Shown here piece after piece: positions 17,293 through 25,201 of a stretch of DNA of 35,485 bases. Position 1 is the first letter of the stretch, and every line of letters begins with the position of its first letter. The notes under the pieces are model-generated. The model worked only from the letters and a program-made list of their open reading frames with translations, did not search any database and was not told where the DNA came from. A program made the position numbers and the translations under genes. The DNA comes from an uncultured Collinsella sp. (lineage in GTDB: Bacteria; Actinomycetota; Coriobacteriia; Coriobacteriales; Coriobacteriaceae), in the NCBI GenBank assembly GCA_900754525.1, contig CAAEDE010000008.1, positions 1 through 35,485 of the forward strand, read 5' to 3'.

Positions 17293-17383
17293 ACACGAGC
17301 CTAAACAACTGATATACATGATTGCGCGATTTTCAACCATTTATTTCGCCATGATTGCCTGCTGGTTTCGGGTTTTATTAACG

Positions 17384-17397
17384 CTAAAACGTTTGAC
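17384..17397. promoter_or_regulatory. Candidate operator TAAAACGTTT at nan promoter
   Basis: TAAAACGTTT at 17385-17394 overlaps the candidate -35 box of the binding-protein gene. The same ten bases form the core of a perfect 14-bp palindrome upstream of gap (30092-30105). A central CG flanked by A-rich and T-rich arms is typical of LacI-family sites, including catabolite (cre-like) operators. The overlap with -35 would fit repression. A GTTTTA..TAAAAC dyad (17372-17390) partly overlaps it. Confidence 0.4.
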
Positions 17398-17424
17398 TAA
17401 CCCAAGCGAAAACCCTGCTATCCT
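17393..17424 (+). promoter_or_regulatory. Candidate promoter of the sialic-acid operon
   Basis: TTGACT (17393-17398) and TATCCT (17419-17424) are the best -35/-10 pair in the 364-bp gap after uvrC. The spacer is long at 20 bp, but a TG one base upstream of the -10 (TGCTATCCT) could act as an extended -10. A start near 17431 would leave a leader of about 225 nt. Confidence 0.4.
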
Positions 17425-17455
17425 GCGGGTTGACGAAGACTGATATCTCACCTCG

Positions 17456-17538
17456 CCGATACATACTGTCTGGTGAATCGTTTGTCAACGAATTCGGTGA
17501 ACGGTAGTAAATACCGTTCAAGCGTATGTATGTATCGG
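17456..17538 (+). ncRNA. Putative structured 5' leader RNA, three-helix junction
   Basis: Three nested complementary pairs can form one junction. P1 pairs CCGATACATAC (17456-17466) with GTATGTATCGG (17528-17538), 11 bp with no mismatch. P2 pairs GAATCGTT (17475-17482) with AACGAATTC (17487-17495), 8 bp with one bulged A. P3 pairs TGAACGGTA (17498-17506) with TACCGTTCA (17512-17520), 9 bp. The layout resembles junction riboswitch aptamers, and it sits in the leader of the binding-protein gene. P3 alone could instead be a DNA operator for a dimeric regulator. I matched no known riboswitch consensus. Between 17539 and 17656 I see only small hairpins and the ribosome-binding site AGGAG. Confidence 0.45.
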
Positions 17539-17656
17539 TCGCCGAGCGCGGCACCTCAGTTGGGTTCGTCGGTAGGTAAGGTATATATCGTCCGCAAGTT
17601 GCGCGGGGGCAAGTCTAGGTGCTCCCGAGTAAGATTCTCTATTGATAGGAGAAGAC

Positions 17657-19270
17657 ATGGCCATCATCAACAAGGGTATGTCCAGGCGTTCGTTCCTCGG
17701 CCTCACCGGCAGCGTCGCTGCTGTCGCAGGGCTTGGTCTCACCGGCTGCGGTGGCAGCTCTAGCGACGAGGGTTCCGCTTCCGGTTCCACCGATTCCGCC
17801 AACCGTGGCGGCGGCGTGATCACCGCTGGTTCCGCTTACGCTCCGTCCAGCTTCGATCCCGCCAGCACCGGCTCCGCTGTGGGCCTGGGTGCTAACTGGC
17901 ACGTCGTCGAGGGCCTCTACGGCATCGATTACCACGACTACAGCACCTTCAACGAGCTCGCCACCGACGATCCCAAGTCTGTGGACGACACCACTTTCGA
18001 GGTCACCATCCGCAAGGGCGCCAAGTTCTCCGATGGCACCGAGGTCACCGCTGACGATGTCGTTGCCTCCTACACCGCTTGTGCCGCTTCCGCTACCTAC
18101 GCTCCGTTCTTCCAGCCCTTCGAGTCCATCGAGGCCAAGGACGCCAGCACCGTGACGGTCAAGACCAAGGTCCCCAACTTCTCCCTGCTCAAGGATCGTC
18201 TGGCCATCGTCCGCGTTACCCCGGCCACTCAGACCGAGGAGGATCGCGCCAAGCAGCCGATCGGCTCTGGCCCCTGGATGTACGACTCTATCTCCGATAC
18301 CGAGATCACCCTGGTTCCCAACCCTGAGTACAACGGTGAGTATGCTGCCGAGGATAAGAAGATCCAGTACAGCATCCTGACCGACCCCACCGCTCGCGTT
18401 ACCGCTCAGCAGGAGGGCTCCACGCTCGTTATGGAGCTCGTTACCGCTGACGCCATCGACCAGCTCGAGAGCGCCGGCTGCAAGATCGATAACGTTCAGG
18501 GTTTCGGCACCCGCTTCATCATGTTCAACGTCGCCAAGGAGCCTTGGAACAACGTCAAGGTCCGTCAGGCTGTCATGTATGCGCTCGACACCGAGAAGAT
18601 GGTCAGCAACACCTTCGCCGGCCTTGCCACCGCTGCCAGCTGCTACCTGCCCAAGAGCTTCACCAACTATCATGAGGCTTCCACGGTGTACAAGACCGAC
18701 GCCAAGAAGGCTAAGAAGCTCATCGAGGAGTCTGGCATCACCCCGGGTGCCATCACCCTGCGCACCACCGACAACGAGCAGATTAAGGGCATGGCCGCCC
18801 AGGTCAAGAACGACCTCGACGCTCTCGGCTTCGATGTGACCATCCAGACCGATACCTCGCCGGCCACCTACGCTGCCATCGACGGCGGCGAGGCCTACGA
18901 TATCCTCCTTGCCCCTGGCGATCCTTCCTGCTTCGGCGCCGACCCCGACCTGCTGCTCAACTGGTGGTACGGTGACAACGTCTGGATGCAGACCCGTTGC
19001 CCGTGGAAGGAGTCCGCTGAGTGGCAGAAGCTCCACGGTCTCATGGACGAGGCTCTTGCCGCCGAGGGCGACGAGCAGCAGAAGAAGTGGAACGAGTGCT
19101 TCGACATCATTGCCGACAACGCCGTTCTGTACCCCGTTGTCCACGTCAAGACCGTCTCCGCTTCCTGGGACGATCCGTCCACTGCGCCCAACGGCGAGGC
19201 CCTCGATGGCTTCAAGGGCATCGGCACGACGAGCATGTCCTTCAGGGGCGTTGCGACCGTCAAGGCGTAA
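17657..19270 (+). CDS. Tat-exported lipoprotein, peptide-type ABC substrate-binding protein
   Basis: The 537-residue protein is a family 5 (OppA/DppA) extracellular solute-binding protein. The N-terminus reads SRRSFLGLTG with twin Arg10-Arg11, a hydrophobic stretch, then LTGC with lipobox Cys31, so it should be exported folded by Tat and anchored by lipid. A Ser/Gly-rich tether follows, then the family motif region DDTTFEVTIRKGAKFSDGTEVTADDVVASY. Downstream nan genes suggest that the ligand is sialic acid rather than peptide, as for the Sat transporter of Haemophilus ducreyi; this is inference. Codons are strongly biased to C-ending forms, like gap and pgk, which suggests very high expression. 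ATG 17657 has AGGAG 5-6 nt upstream. Confidence 0.9.
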   Translation: MAIINKGMSRRSFLGLTGSVAAVAGLGLTGCGGSSSDEGSASGSTDSANRGGGVITAGSAYAPSSFDPASTGSAVGLGANWHVVEGLYGIDYHDYSTFNELATDDPKSVDDTTFEVTIRKGAKFSDGTEVTADDVVASYTACAASATYAPFFQPFESIEAKDASTVTVKTKVPNFSLLKDRLAIVRVTPATQTEEDRAKQPIGSGPWMYDSISDTEITLVPNPEYNGEYAAEDKKIQYSILTDPTARVTAQQEGSTLVMELVTADAIDQLESAGCKIDNVQGFGTRFIMFNVAKEPWNNVKVRQAVMYALDTEKMVSNTFAGLATAASCYLPKSFTNYHEASTVYKTDAKKAKKLIEESGITPGAITLRTTDNEQIKGMAAQVKNDLDALGFDVTIQTDTSPATYAAIDGGEAYDILLAPGDPSCFGADPDLLLNWWYGDNVWMQTRCPWKESAEWQKLHGLMDEALAAEGDEQQKKWNECFDIIADNAVLYPVVHVKTVSASWDDPSTAPNGEALDGFKGIGTTSMSFRGVATVKA

Positions 19271-19332
19271 GACTCGCTTGAGTCTGTATGCAGGATGTCG
19301 GTCGTTGGGACCGTATCCTCATAGTTGAAACA

Positions 19333-19366
19333 AAGACCCGGGCGGCAACGATGTCGCTCGGGTCTT
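19333..19366 (+). terminator. Intercistronic hairpin after binding-protein gene
   Basis: AAGACCCG and CGGGTCTT form a perfect 8-bp stem that continues as GCG/CGC after a one-base mismatch. No T-run follows. Hairpins at this place in binding-protein operons often protect the upstream message from 3' decay and lower expression of the permease genes. Confidence 0.5.
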
Positions 19367-19369
19367 GTA

Positions 19370-19387
19370 ATGAGTATCCGTACTCAT
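19370..19387. repeat. Perfect dyad ATGAGTA-TCCG-TACTCAT
   Basis: A 7-bp perfect inverted repeat with a TCCG loop lies three bases after the larger hairpin and about 40 bp before the permease start. It may be a second RNA hairpin or a DNA operator. Confidence 0.35.
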
Positions 19388-19427
19388 ATACCAGTTGGTC
19401 CTACCGACAAAAGAAAGGGGAGAGAAC

Positions 19428-20384
19428 GTGAACAACTTGCTACGTTTGATTGGAAGGCGTCTTGTGGCGCTGCCGATCATGGCATTGGGCGTCACCGTCC
19501 TGGTGTTCTTCCTTATGTCGTTCTCCAAGACCGACCCCGCCTACACGGCGTTGGGTGACGGTGCCTCGCCCGAGGCGGTTGCCGAGTACCATGAGAAGTA
19601 TGGTCTGGACGACCCCTGGCCCGTGCGCTACGTGCGCTATATGGGCGATTTGATCCATGGCGACATGGGCACCTATGGTGCTGCTCGCAACTCCGTTGCC
19701 AAGCGCATCTCCACGGCCCTGCCCGTCACGATGCAGCTGACCTTCATCGGTCTTGCCATCGGTGCGGTCGTTTCGTTTTTGCTCGGCGTCATCGCGGCAC
19801 TGTATCGCGACAAATGGCCGGACCAAGTGATCCGCGTCTTTTCCATCGCCGGCTTGGCAACCCCGTCGTTCTGGCTTGCCGTTCTGTTGATCCTGTTGTT
19901 CTCTTCCTACCTTAAGGTGCTCCCGGCATCGGGTGCTCTGCCTCACTTCACCACGAATCCGGTTGGCTATCTGGGACGTATGATCATGCCCGCTATCGCC
20001 TTGGCATTTCCGCTGACGGGCCAGATGACTCGTATCGTGCGTACCGCCATGGTCGAGGAGCTCGACAAGGATTATGTCCGTATGGCTCGCGGCGCCGGCG
20101 TTCCCGAGAAGGTCGTCGTCGGCATCAACGTTCTTCGCAATGCGCTGATCACCCCGGTCACCACCCTCGGTCTTAAGATCGGTTACCTCATGGGCGGCGC
20201 CGTCGTCATCGAGGTTATCTTCAACCTCCCCGGCATGGGCACTGCGATTCTGCAGGGCGTTCAGGGCAACGAGGCGAACCTGGTTCAGGGCGTCGTTATC
20301 GTCGTTGCTCTTGCCTTCATCATCATCAACATCGTGGTTGACATGCTCTACCTGCTCATCAACCCGCGCATCAGGACGGTGTAG
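19428..20384 (+). CDS. ABC transporter permease, DppB/OppB type
   Basis: The 318-residue integral membrane protein has about six spanning segments and the typical DppB start LLRLIGRRLVALPIMALGVTVLVFFLMSF. LPVTMQLTFIGLAIGAVVSFLLGVIAAL follows, then the EAA loop EELDKDYVRMARGAGVPEKVVVGINVLRNALITP that docks on the ATPases. It pairs with the next permease to form the translocation pore. GTG 19428 is preferred: AAAGGGGAGAG lies 5 nt upstream, and the protein then begins where the family usually does. An in-frame ATG at 19395 would add 11 unusual residues. The stop is 3 nt from the next gene. Confidence 0.92.
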   Translation: MNNLLRLIGRRLVALPIMALGVTVLVFFLMSFSKTDPAYTALGDGASPEAVAEYHEKYGLDDPWPVRYVRYMGDLIHGDMGTYGAARNSVAKRISTALPVTMQLTFIGLAIGAVVSFLLGVIAALYRDKWPDQVIRVFSIAGLATPSFWLAVLLILLFSSYLKVLPASGALPHFTTNPVGYLGRMIMPAIALAFPLTGQMTRIVRTAMVEELDKDYVRMARGAGVPEKVVVGINVLRNALITPVTTLGLKIGYLMGGAVVIEVIFNLPGMGTAILQGVQGNEANLVQGVVIVVALAFIIINIVVDMLYLLINPRIRTV

Positions 20385-20387
20385 ATT

Positions 20388-22403
20388 ATGGTAAAGATTC
20401 GAGAGAAGCAAACCGAGCAGCTCGAGAAGGCTGCCTCCAAGGGGCTCAAGCTCGGTGGCTGGAAGAAGATGACGCTGTCTTCTAAGATTGCCGCCGTCGT
20501 GCTGGTGCTGGTCGCCCTGACTGCGATCCTGGCGCCCCTTCTTGCCCCCTATAGCCCGGTCGAGATCTTTACGGCTCGCCAGGCTCCCGGCAACGGATTT
20601 ATCTTCGGTACCGACGATAAGGGTCGCGACATTCTGTCGCGTATGCTCTACGGTGGTCGTTACTCGCTGATTATCGGCTTTGGCGCCACTGCCATGGCTC
20701 TGGTCTGCGGCTCGGTCGTGGGCGCCCTTGCAGCGGTTTCGCGCAAGGCCGTCTCCGAGACGATCATGCGTATCCTGGACATCATCATGTCCATCCCGGG
20801 CATCGCCCTCGCGGCCGTCTTCGTCTCCATCCTGGGCAACTCCGTGCCGTCGATCATCTTCGCCATCGGCTTTATGTACACTCCGCAGATTGCCCGTATC
20901 GTACGCGCCAACATCGTGTCCGAGTACGGCGAGGACTATGTCCGCGCGGTCATCGTTTCCGGCGCCAAGGCTCCGTGGATTTTGATCAAGCATGTTCTGC
21001 GTAACTGCATCGCCCCGATCATGGTCTTCACCGTTACCCTGGTCGCCGACGCCATCATCTTCGAGGCCTCGCTGACCTTCATCGGCGCTGGTATCCAGGA
21101 GCCCACCGCTACCTGGGGTAACATCCTCGCCGACGCCCGCGGCGGCGTGCTCGCCGGCCGTTGGTGGCAGGCGCTGTTCCCGGGCCTGGCCATCATGATC
21201 ACCTGCCTGGCGCTCAACATCCTCTCCGAGGGCATTACCGACGCCATGGCCGCTGCTCCCTCCGCTGCCCTGGATCCTACCGATTCCTCCAAGCGTCGCG
21301 AGGCCGATCTGCTGGTCTCCGACCCCGTTCGCGCCTACAAGGAGCAGGCCCAGTCCCTCTCCGCTCGCCTTGGCGCCCTGCGCGATGTCGAGCTCAAGCG
21401 TGACGATCGCCACGTGCCCGACGAGTCCGTTGAGCCGATTCTCTCGGTCCGTGACTTCTGCATTCAGTTTGAGCATCACGGTGATATCAACGTCGTCGAC
21501 CATGTCAACTTTGACGTCCGTCCTGGTCAGACCATGGGCCTGGTGGGCGAGTCCGGTTGCGGTAAGTCTATCACCACGCTGGCCATCATGGGCCTGACCG
21601 ACGATGACGAGCATCTTTCCGGCGAGGTTCTCTGGGAGGGTCGCGACCTGCTCAAGATGAGCAAGAAGGAGTGGTTCGGCCTGCGCGGTACCGATATCGC
21701 CATGGTCTATCAGGACGCCCTGTCCTCGCTCAACCCCTCTATGCTCATCTCTGCCCAGATGAAGCAGCTCACCAAGCGCGGCGGAACCCGCAGCGCCGAG
21801 GAGCTCCTGGAGCTCGTCGGCCTCGATCCCAAGCGCACGCTCGAGAGCTATCCGCACGAGCTTTCCGGCGGCCAGCGTCAGCGTGTCCTGATCGCTATGG
21901 CCCTTACCCGCGACCCCAAGCTGGTCATCTGCGACGAGCCCACGACCGCTCTGGACGTTACCGTCCAGAAGCAGGTCATCAAGCTGCTCAACGATCTTCA
22001 GGCCAAGCTCGGCTTTGCCATGATCTTCGTTTCGCATGACCTGGCTCTGGTCGCCGAGGTCGCCCACAACATCACGGTTATGTACGCTGGCCAGGTTATC
22101 GAGCAGGCGCCCACCAAGGAGCTGCTCACTAACCCGATCCACGAGTACACCCGCGGTCTTCTGGGTTCCGTTCTGTCCATCGAGAGCGGTTCGGGTCGCC
22201 TGCACCAGGTGCCCGGCGCCGTTCCGAGCCCGCGCGATTTCCCCAAGGGCGATCGCTTCGCGCCCCGCTCGAGCCATCCGCGTATTGGCCTGGACACCCG
22301 TCCGGTCTTCAAGCGCGTGCCCGGCACCGAGCACTTCTATTCCGAGCTCCCCGACGAGGTGCTCAAGGCAAATGGTTTGACCCCTCACGCGGAGGTGATG
22401 TAG
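20388..22403 (+). CDS. Fused ABC permease (DppC type) and ATPase (DppD type)
   Basis: This single uninterrupted 671-residue chain joins two proteins that are separate in classic peptide transporters. Residues 1-290 are a DppC permease: N-terminal helix at about 33-54, FGTDDKGRDILSRMLYGGRYSL, and EAA loop EYGEDYVRAVIVSGAKAPWILIKHVLRN. A charged linker follows (about 291-345). Residues 350-671 are a DppD ATPase: Walker A GESGCGKS (387-394), YQDALSSLNP, signature LSGGQ (492-496), Walker B VICDE (513-517), SHD switch, and an oligopeptide-type C-terminal region, but only part of the usual Cys-rich Fe-S tail. Fixed 1:1 permease/ATPase ratio is an obvious consequence. It is followed with no gap by the second ATPase. 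Confidence 0.93.
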   Translation: MVKIREKQTEQLEKAASKGLKLGGWKKMTLSSKIAAVVLVLVALTAILAPLLAPYSPVEIFTARQAPGNGFIFGTDDKGRDILSRMLYGGRYSLIIGFGATAMALVCGSVVGALAAVSRKAVSETIMRILDIIMSIPGIALAAVFVSILGNSVPSIIFAIGFMYTPQIARIVRANIVSEYGEDYVRAVIVSGAKAPWILIKHVLRNCIAPIMVFTVTLVADAIIFEASLTFIGAGIQEPTATWGNILADARGGVLAGRWWQALFPGLAIMITCLALNILSEGITDAMAAAPSAALDPTDSSKRREADLLVSDPVRAYKEQAQSLSARLGALRDVELKRDDRHVPDESVEPILSVRDFCIQFEHHGDINVVDHVNFDVRPGQTMGLVGESGCGKSITTLAIMGLTDDDEHLSGEVLWEGRDLLKMSKKEWFGLRGTDIAMVYQDALSSLNPSMLISAQMKQLTKRGGTRSAEELLELVGLDPKRTLESYPHELSGGQRQRVLIAMALTRDPKLVICDEPTTALDVTVQKQVIKLLNDLQAKLGFAMIFVSHDLALVAEVAHNITVMYAGQVIEQAPTKELLTNPIHEYTRGLLGSVLSIESGSGRLHQVPGAVPSPRDFPKGDRFAPRSSHPRIGLDTRPVFKRVPGTEHFYSELPDEVLKANGLTPHAEVM

Positions 22404-23231
22404 ATGAGCGAGACCGCAGTCAACGGCGTCGAGCCGATCATCTTCCTTGATGACGTCCACGTCACCTTTAGGACCCGTACCGGCTCGATTCTGCACCCCA
22501 ACCTGGTTCACGCCGTCCAGGGTGTAACGATTAAGCTCATGCCCGGTCAGACGATCGGCATCGTCGGCGAGTCCGGTTGCGGTAAGTCCACCACCGCCAA
22601 CGTCATGTGCGGCCTGCAGGCCCCTACGAGCGGCAAAGTCTACTTTAAGGGCAAGGACGTTACCAAACGTACCGCCGAGGACCGTCGCCACATGGGTCGC
22701 GTCATCTCGGTCGTGTTCCAGAACCCGGCCACGGCGCTCAACCCCCGCATGGTCGTTCGCGAGCAGCTGCTCGACCCCATGCGCGTCCACAACCTGGGTA
22801 CCGAGGCCGAGCAGGAGAAGCGCGTCAAGGAGCTCCTGGAGCTCACCGGTCTGCCCAGCTCCGCCGCCGAGGTTCTTCCCGGTCAGCTTTCGGGCGGCCA
22901 GCGTCAGCGCGTCGCAATTGCCCGTGCCCTGTCGCTGAACCCCGATGCCATCATCGCCGACGAGCCCACCTCGGCTCTGGACGTTTCGGTCCGCGCACAG
23001 ATTCTGAACCTGTTGACCGACCTTAAGAAGGAGCTCGGCCTGGCCATGGTGTTCATCAGCCATGACATCCAGACGGTCCGCTATATCTCTGACGACATCA
23101 TCGTTATGAATGGCGGCAAGATCGTCGAGCAGGGCGAGGCCAAGCAGATCTTCCAGCACCCCCAGGATCCCTACACCAAGATGCTGCTTGGCGCTGCGCC
23201 GTCGCTGCTGCACCCCAAGCTCGGCGAATAG
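22404..23231 (+). CDS. ABC transporter ATP-binding protein, DppF/OppF type
   Basis: The 275-residue ATPase is the second nucleotide-binding subunit of the importer. It shows Walker A GESGCGKST (55-63), Q-loop VFQNPATALNPRM, signature LSGGQRQRVAIARAL (162-176), Walker B IIADEPTSALDVS and the switch histidine in ISHDIQTV. ATG 22404 directly follows the TAG of the fused gene; GGAGGTGAT, a near-perfect ribosome-binding sequence, lies inside the end of that gene, so reinitiation should be efficient. Together with the fused ATPase domain it would give the heterodimeric engine of the transporter. Confidence 0.94.
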   Translation: MSETAVNGVEPIIFLDDVHVTFRTRTGSILHPNLVHAVQGVTIKLMPGQTIGIVGESGCGKSTTANVMCGLQAPTSGKVYFKGKDVTKRTAEDRRHMGRVISVVFQNPATALNPRMVVREQLLDPMRVHNLGTEAEQEKRVKELLELTGLPSSAAEVLPGQLSGGQRQRVAIARALSLNPDAIIADEPTSALDVSVRAQILNLLTDLKKELGLAMVFISHDIQTVRYISDDIIVMNGGKIVEQGEAKQIFQHPQDPYTKMLLGAAPSLLHPKLGE

Positions 23232-23247
23232 CCTCGCTTTCCCTCCC

Positions 23248-23275
23248 GTGCGCCCGGCTCCCTTGCCGGGCGCAC
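23248..23275 (+). terminator. Strong hairpin between transporter and esterase genes
   Basis: A perfect 11-bp GC-rich stem (GTGCGCCCGGC / GCCGGGCGCAC) with a six-base TCCCTT loop starts 17 bases after the ATPase stop. There is no T-run, so it is more likely an mRNA 3'-end or polarity element than a full terminator. The esterase genes after it have less biased codons than the transporter genes. Confidence 0.5.
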
Positions 23276-23311
23276 CTCCGTTGCGATTTCGAAAGGTTGG
23301 GTTCACGAGCC

Positions 23312-24289
23312 ATGCCAAGTGCTCAGGAGCTACAACATCAATTTGGTGAATATCGAGGCGCCATGCCCCGTCCATCAGATTTCGATCTCTTTTGGAAGGA
23401 TCGCATGGACGAGGCCGACGCCGTCGGGCTTGACTATGAGATCGAGACGGCATCGGTCACCGATGCCGTGACCTGCCAGCTTTTCGACCTCTGGTATACC
23501 GGCATGTGTGGCGCTCGCCTGCATGCCAAGTACCTTAAACCCGTCTCGGACGAGCCCGTGCCATTGGTACTTCAGTTCCATGGGTATCCGGGTGCAAGCC
23601 GCAGCTGGTTTGAGCAGGCGTCGTTTGCGGGCATGGGCATGGCACTCATCGCCCTCGACTGCCCCGGCCAAGGAGGTCCCTCCGAGGACATTGGTGGATT
23701 TGAGGGCACAACGGTTGCCGGTCATATCGTCGCCGGTATCGACGGCGACCCGGCCAACCTCTACTATGTCCGCTTGCACCAAGATATTCGCATCCTGTGC
23801 CGCATCGTTCGCGAGCTCGAGGGCATCGATCTTGCGCGTGTGTTTGTGAACGGCGCGTCGCAGGGCGGCGGTTTGGGCATTGCGACCTGTGCGCTTAACA
23901 GCGAGCTTATCAATCGTGCCGCCATCCTCTATCCCTTCCTGTCAGATTTCCGCCTGGTCTGGGATTTGGATGCCGACGACATTGCCTACGAGGGCCTGCG
24001 CTATTGGTCTCGCTGGTTTGACGAGGACTCGACTCGTATTGACGAAGCCTATGCCAAGCTGGCGTACTTCGATTCCAAGAACTTTGCCCCTATGGTCAAA
24101 TGCCCCGTGCTGTTTGGCACTGGCACAGCCGATATCGTCTGTCCGCCAGCGACGCAGTTTGCGGTCTATAACAACCTGACCTGCGAAAAGCGTCATGAGT
24201 TCTTTGAAGGCTTTGGCCACGAGGAGATTCAGGATTTTGACGATCTGATCATTCCGTTTTTCTGCAAGGGAGGGGAGGCTCATGTCTAA
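23312..24289 (+). CDS. CE7/AXE1-family acetylesterase
   Basis: The 325-residue alpha/beta-hydrolase belongs to the acetyl xylan esterase / cephalosporin-C deacetylase family (CE7), cytosolic enzymes that remove acetyl esters from small sugars. The catalytic set is complete: Ser183 in GASQGG, Asp274 in GTADIVCPP and His303 in GFGHEE. The CE7 loop is CPGQGG (117-122; RGQGG in the family) and the oxyanion-side motif HGYPGASRSW is present. In this cluster a role in removing O-acetyl groups from imported sialic acid is plausible but unproven. No signal peptide is seen. ATG 23312 is chosen; a TTG at 23297 is in frame but abuts AAAGG. The spacing to AAAGG is long for ATG. Confidence 0.85.
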   Translation: MPSAQELQHQFGEYRGAMPRPSDFDLFWKDRMDEADAVGLDYEIETASVTDAVTCQLFDLWYTGMCGARLHAKYLKPVSDEPVPLVLQFHGYPGASRSWFEQASFAGMGMALIALDCPGQGGPSEDIGGFEGTTVAGHIVAGIDGDPANLYYVRLHQDIRILCRIVRELEGIDLARVFVNGASQGGGLGIATCALNSELINRAAILYPFLSDFRLVWDLDADDIAYEGLRYWSRWFDEDSTRIDEAYAKLAYFDSKNFAPMVKCPVLFGTGTADIVCPPATQFAVYNNLTCEKRHEFFEGFGHEEIQDFDDLIIPFFCKGGEAHV

Positions 24290-25133
24290 GTGCGAGAGCA
24301 ATGTTGACGAGCTGATTGTCCCCGGGCTCGTGGGAATTCCTGGAACGGTTTCGTCAAGGCTCGCAGAATATCGGGACTGGCGCGGTGATGTCCAAGCAGA
24401 TGTTTCTGATTTAGAGACATGCGCTTCGAATCTTGAGATTCAAGGCCTGGCCATTACGGCGATTGACTTTGTTAACCCCTGCGCCCGTTACTCGGAGGTC
24501 TCCTTTGAGCTCGGTGACGATGCGATTCACGCTCGTTTGATCGAGCCTGTCGGTCGTGCCCGAGTATCTGAGCGCGTGCCGTTGTGCCTGATGTTCCACG
24601 ACATCGATCGGCCTGTGCGCGGCTGGCATCACATGACGAGATTTGCCTCCATGGGGTATGCCGTCCTCGCGCTGGATGACGATGTTGCTGGTGCGGACGA
24701 CCTGCAGCGGGGGATTTCTTCGCCCGCTTTTGTCGAGCGCGTCCGTTGGGGTTGCGCGCTGGCGAAGGTGGCGCGCAATCTTGATGGCATGGACCCCGAC
24801 CGCATCTTTGCATGGGGCGAGGGTCTTGGCGGCGGAGTCGCGCTGGCGGTTTCTGCTCTGGACGAGCGGGGCCTCGCCTGCACGGCGGTTGCCAATCCGC
24901 TTCCTGGCGGCCTCGAGGCGCTGTCGTCTCGGGTGCGCGGATCGGTGCTCATGGGCACATCGCTTATGGATACCGTGAGCGATCCCAAGGATCAGTTTGC
25001 CGTATTCAACGGTCTTGAGTGTGACCGGAGGCATATCATCTATGCAAAATACGCTCACGAGCGCATCAATGCGTTCGAAAACGAAGTCGTCGACTTCTTT
25101 AACCAAACGTTCTACCCGTGTTCTTTGGCCTAG
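24282..25133 (+). CDS. Diverged CE7-like paralogue lacking the nucleophile
   Basis: The 283-residue protein is clearly related to the preceding esterase: FHDIDRPVRGW..MTRFASMGYAVLALD matches FHGYPGASRSW..ASFAGMGMALIALD, and MGTSLMDTVSDPKDQFAVFNGL matches the Asp-loop region. The nucleophile motif GASQGGG is replaced by GEGLGGG, so Ser becomes Gly181 and Gln becomes Leu182, and the GQGG loop is lost. The Asp (230) and His (259, in AHE) remain. A stretch of about 20 residues before the nucleophile motif is missing. It should be inactive as a Ser esterase; a partner subunit, sugar-binding or other role is possible. It overlaps the esterase by 8 nt and is intact, so it is not decaying as a pseudogene. 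Confidence 0.8.
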   Translation: MSKCESNVDELIVPGLVGIPGTVSSRLAEYRDWRGDVQADVSDLETCASNLEIQGLAITAIDFVNPCARYSEVSFELGDDAIHARLIEPVGRARVSERVPLCLMFHDIDRPVRGWHHMTRFASMGYAVLALDDDVAGADDLQRGISSPAFVERVRWGCALAKVARNLDGMDPDRIFAWGEGLGGGVALAVSALDERGLACTAVANPLPGGLEALSSRVRGSVLMGTSLMDTVSDPKDQFAVFNGLECDRRHIIYAKYAHERINAFENEVVDFFNQTFYPCSLA

Positions 25134-25160
25134 ACGGCCTGGACACTGCCAACAAGAGTG

Positions 25161-25181
25161 GGCGGCATAGGGCTGCCCGCC
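25161..25181 (+). repeat. Small hairpin before the aldolase gene
   Basis: GGCGGCA and TGCCCGCC pair over 7 bp with one bulged C, with a TAGGGC loop, in the 68-nt gap. It ends about 10 nt before the AAGGAG ribosome-binding site of the next gene, so it could affect translation start. Confidence 0.4.
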
Positions 25182-25201
25182 AGACAACTAAGGAGATTCT
25201 T

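Noticed and set aside
19440..23453. Very long open frame on the minus strand (1337 codons) opposite the ABC transporter genes
   Set aside because: It is a mirror of the plus-strand codon bias. The plus strand has four complete recognisable transporter proteins; the minus-strand translation is low-complexity, rich in H, D, G, R, and has no known domain.
24282..25133. Second CE7 gene as a pseudogene
   Set aside because: The frame is intact and overlaps its neighbour in a coupled manner, and conserved segments outside the catalytic motif remain; a maintained non-enzymatic paralogue is more likely.
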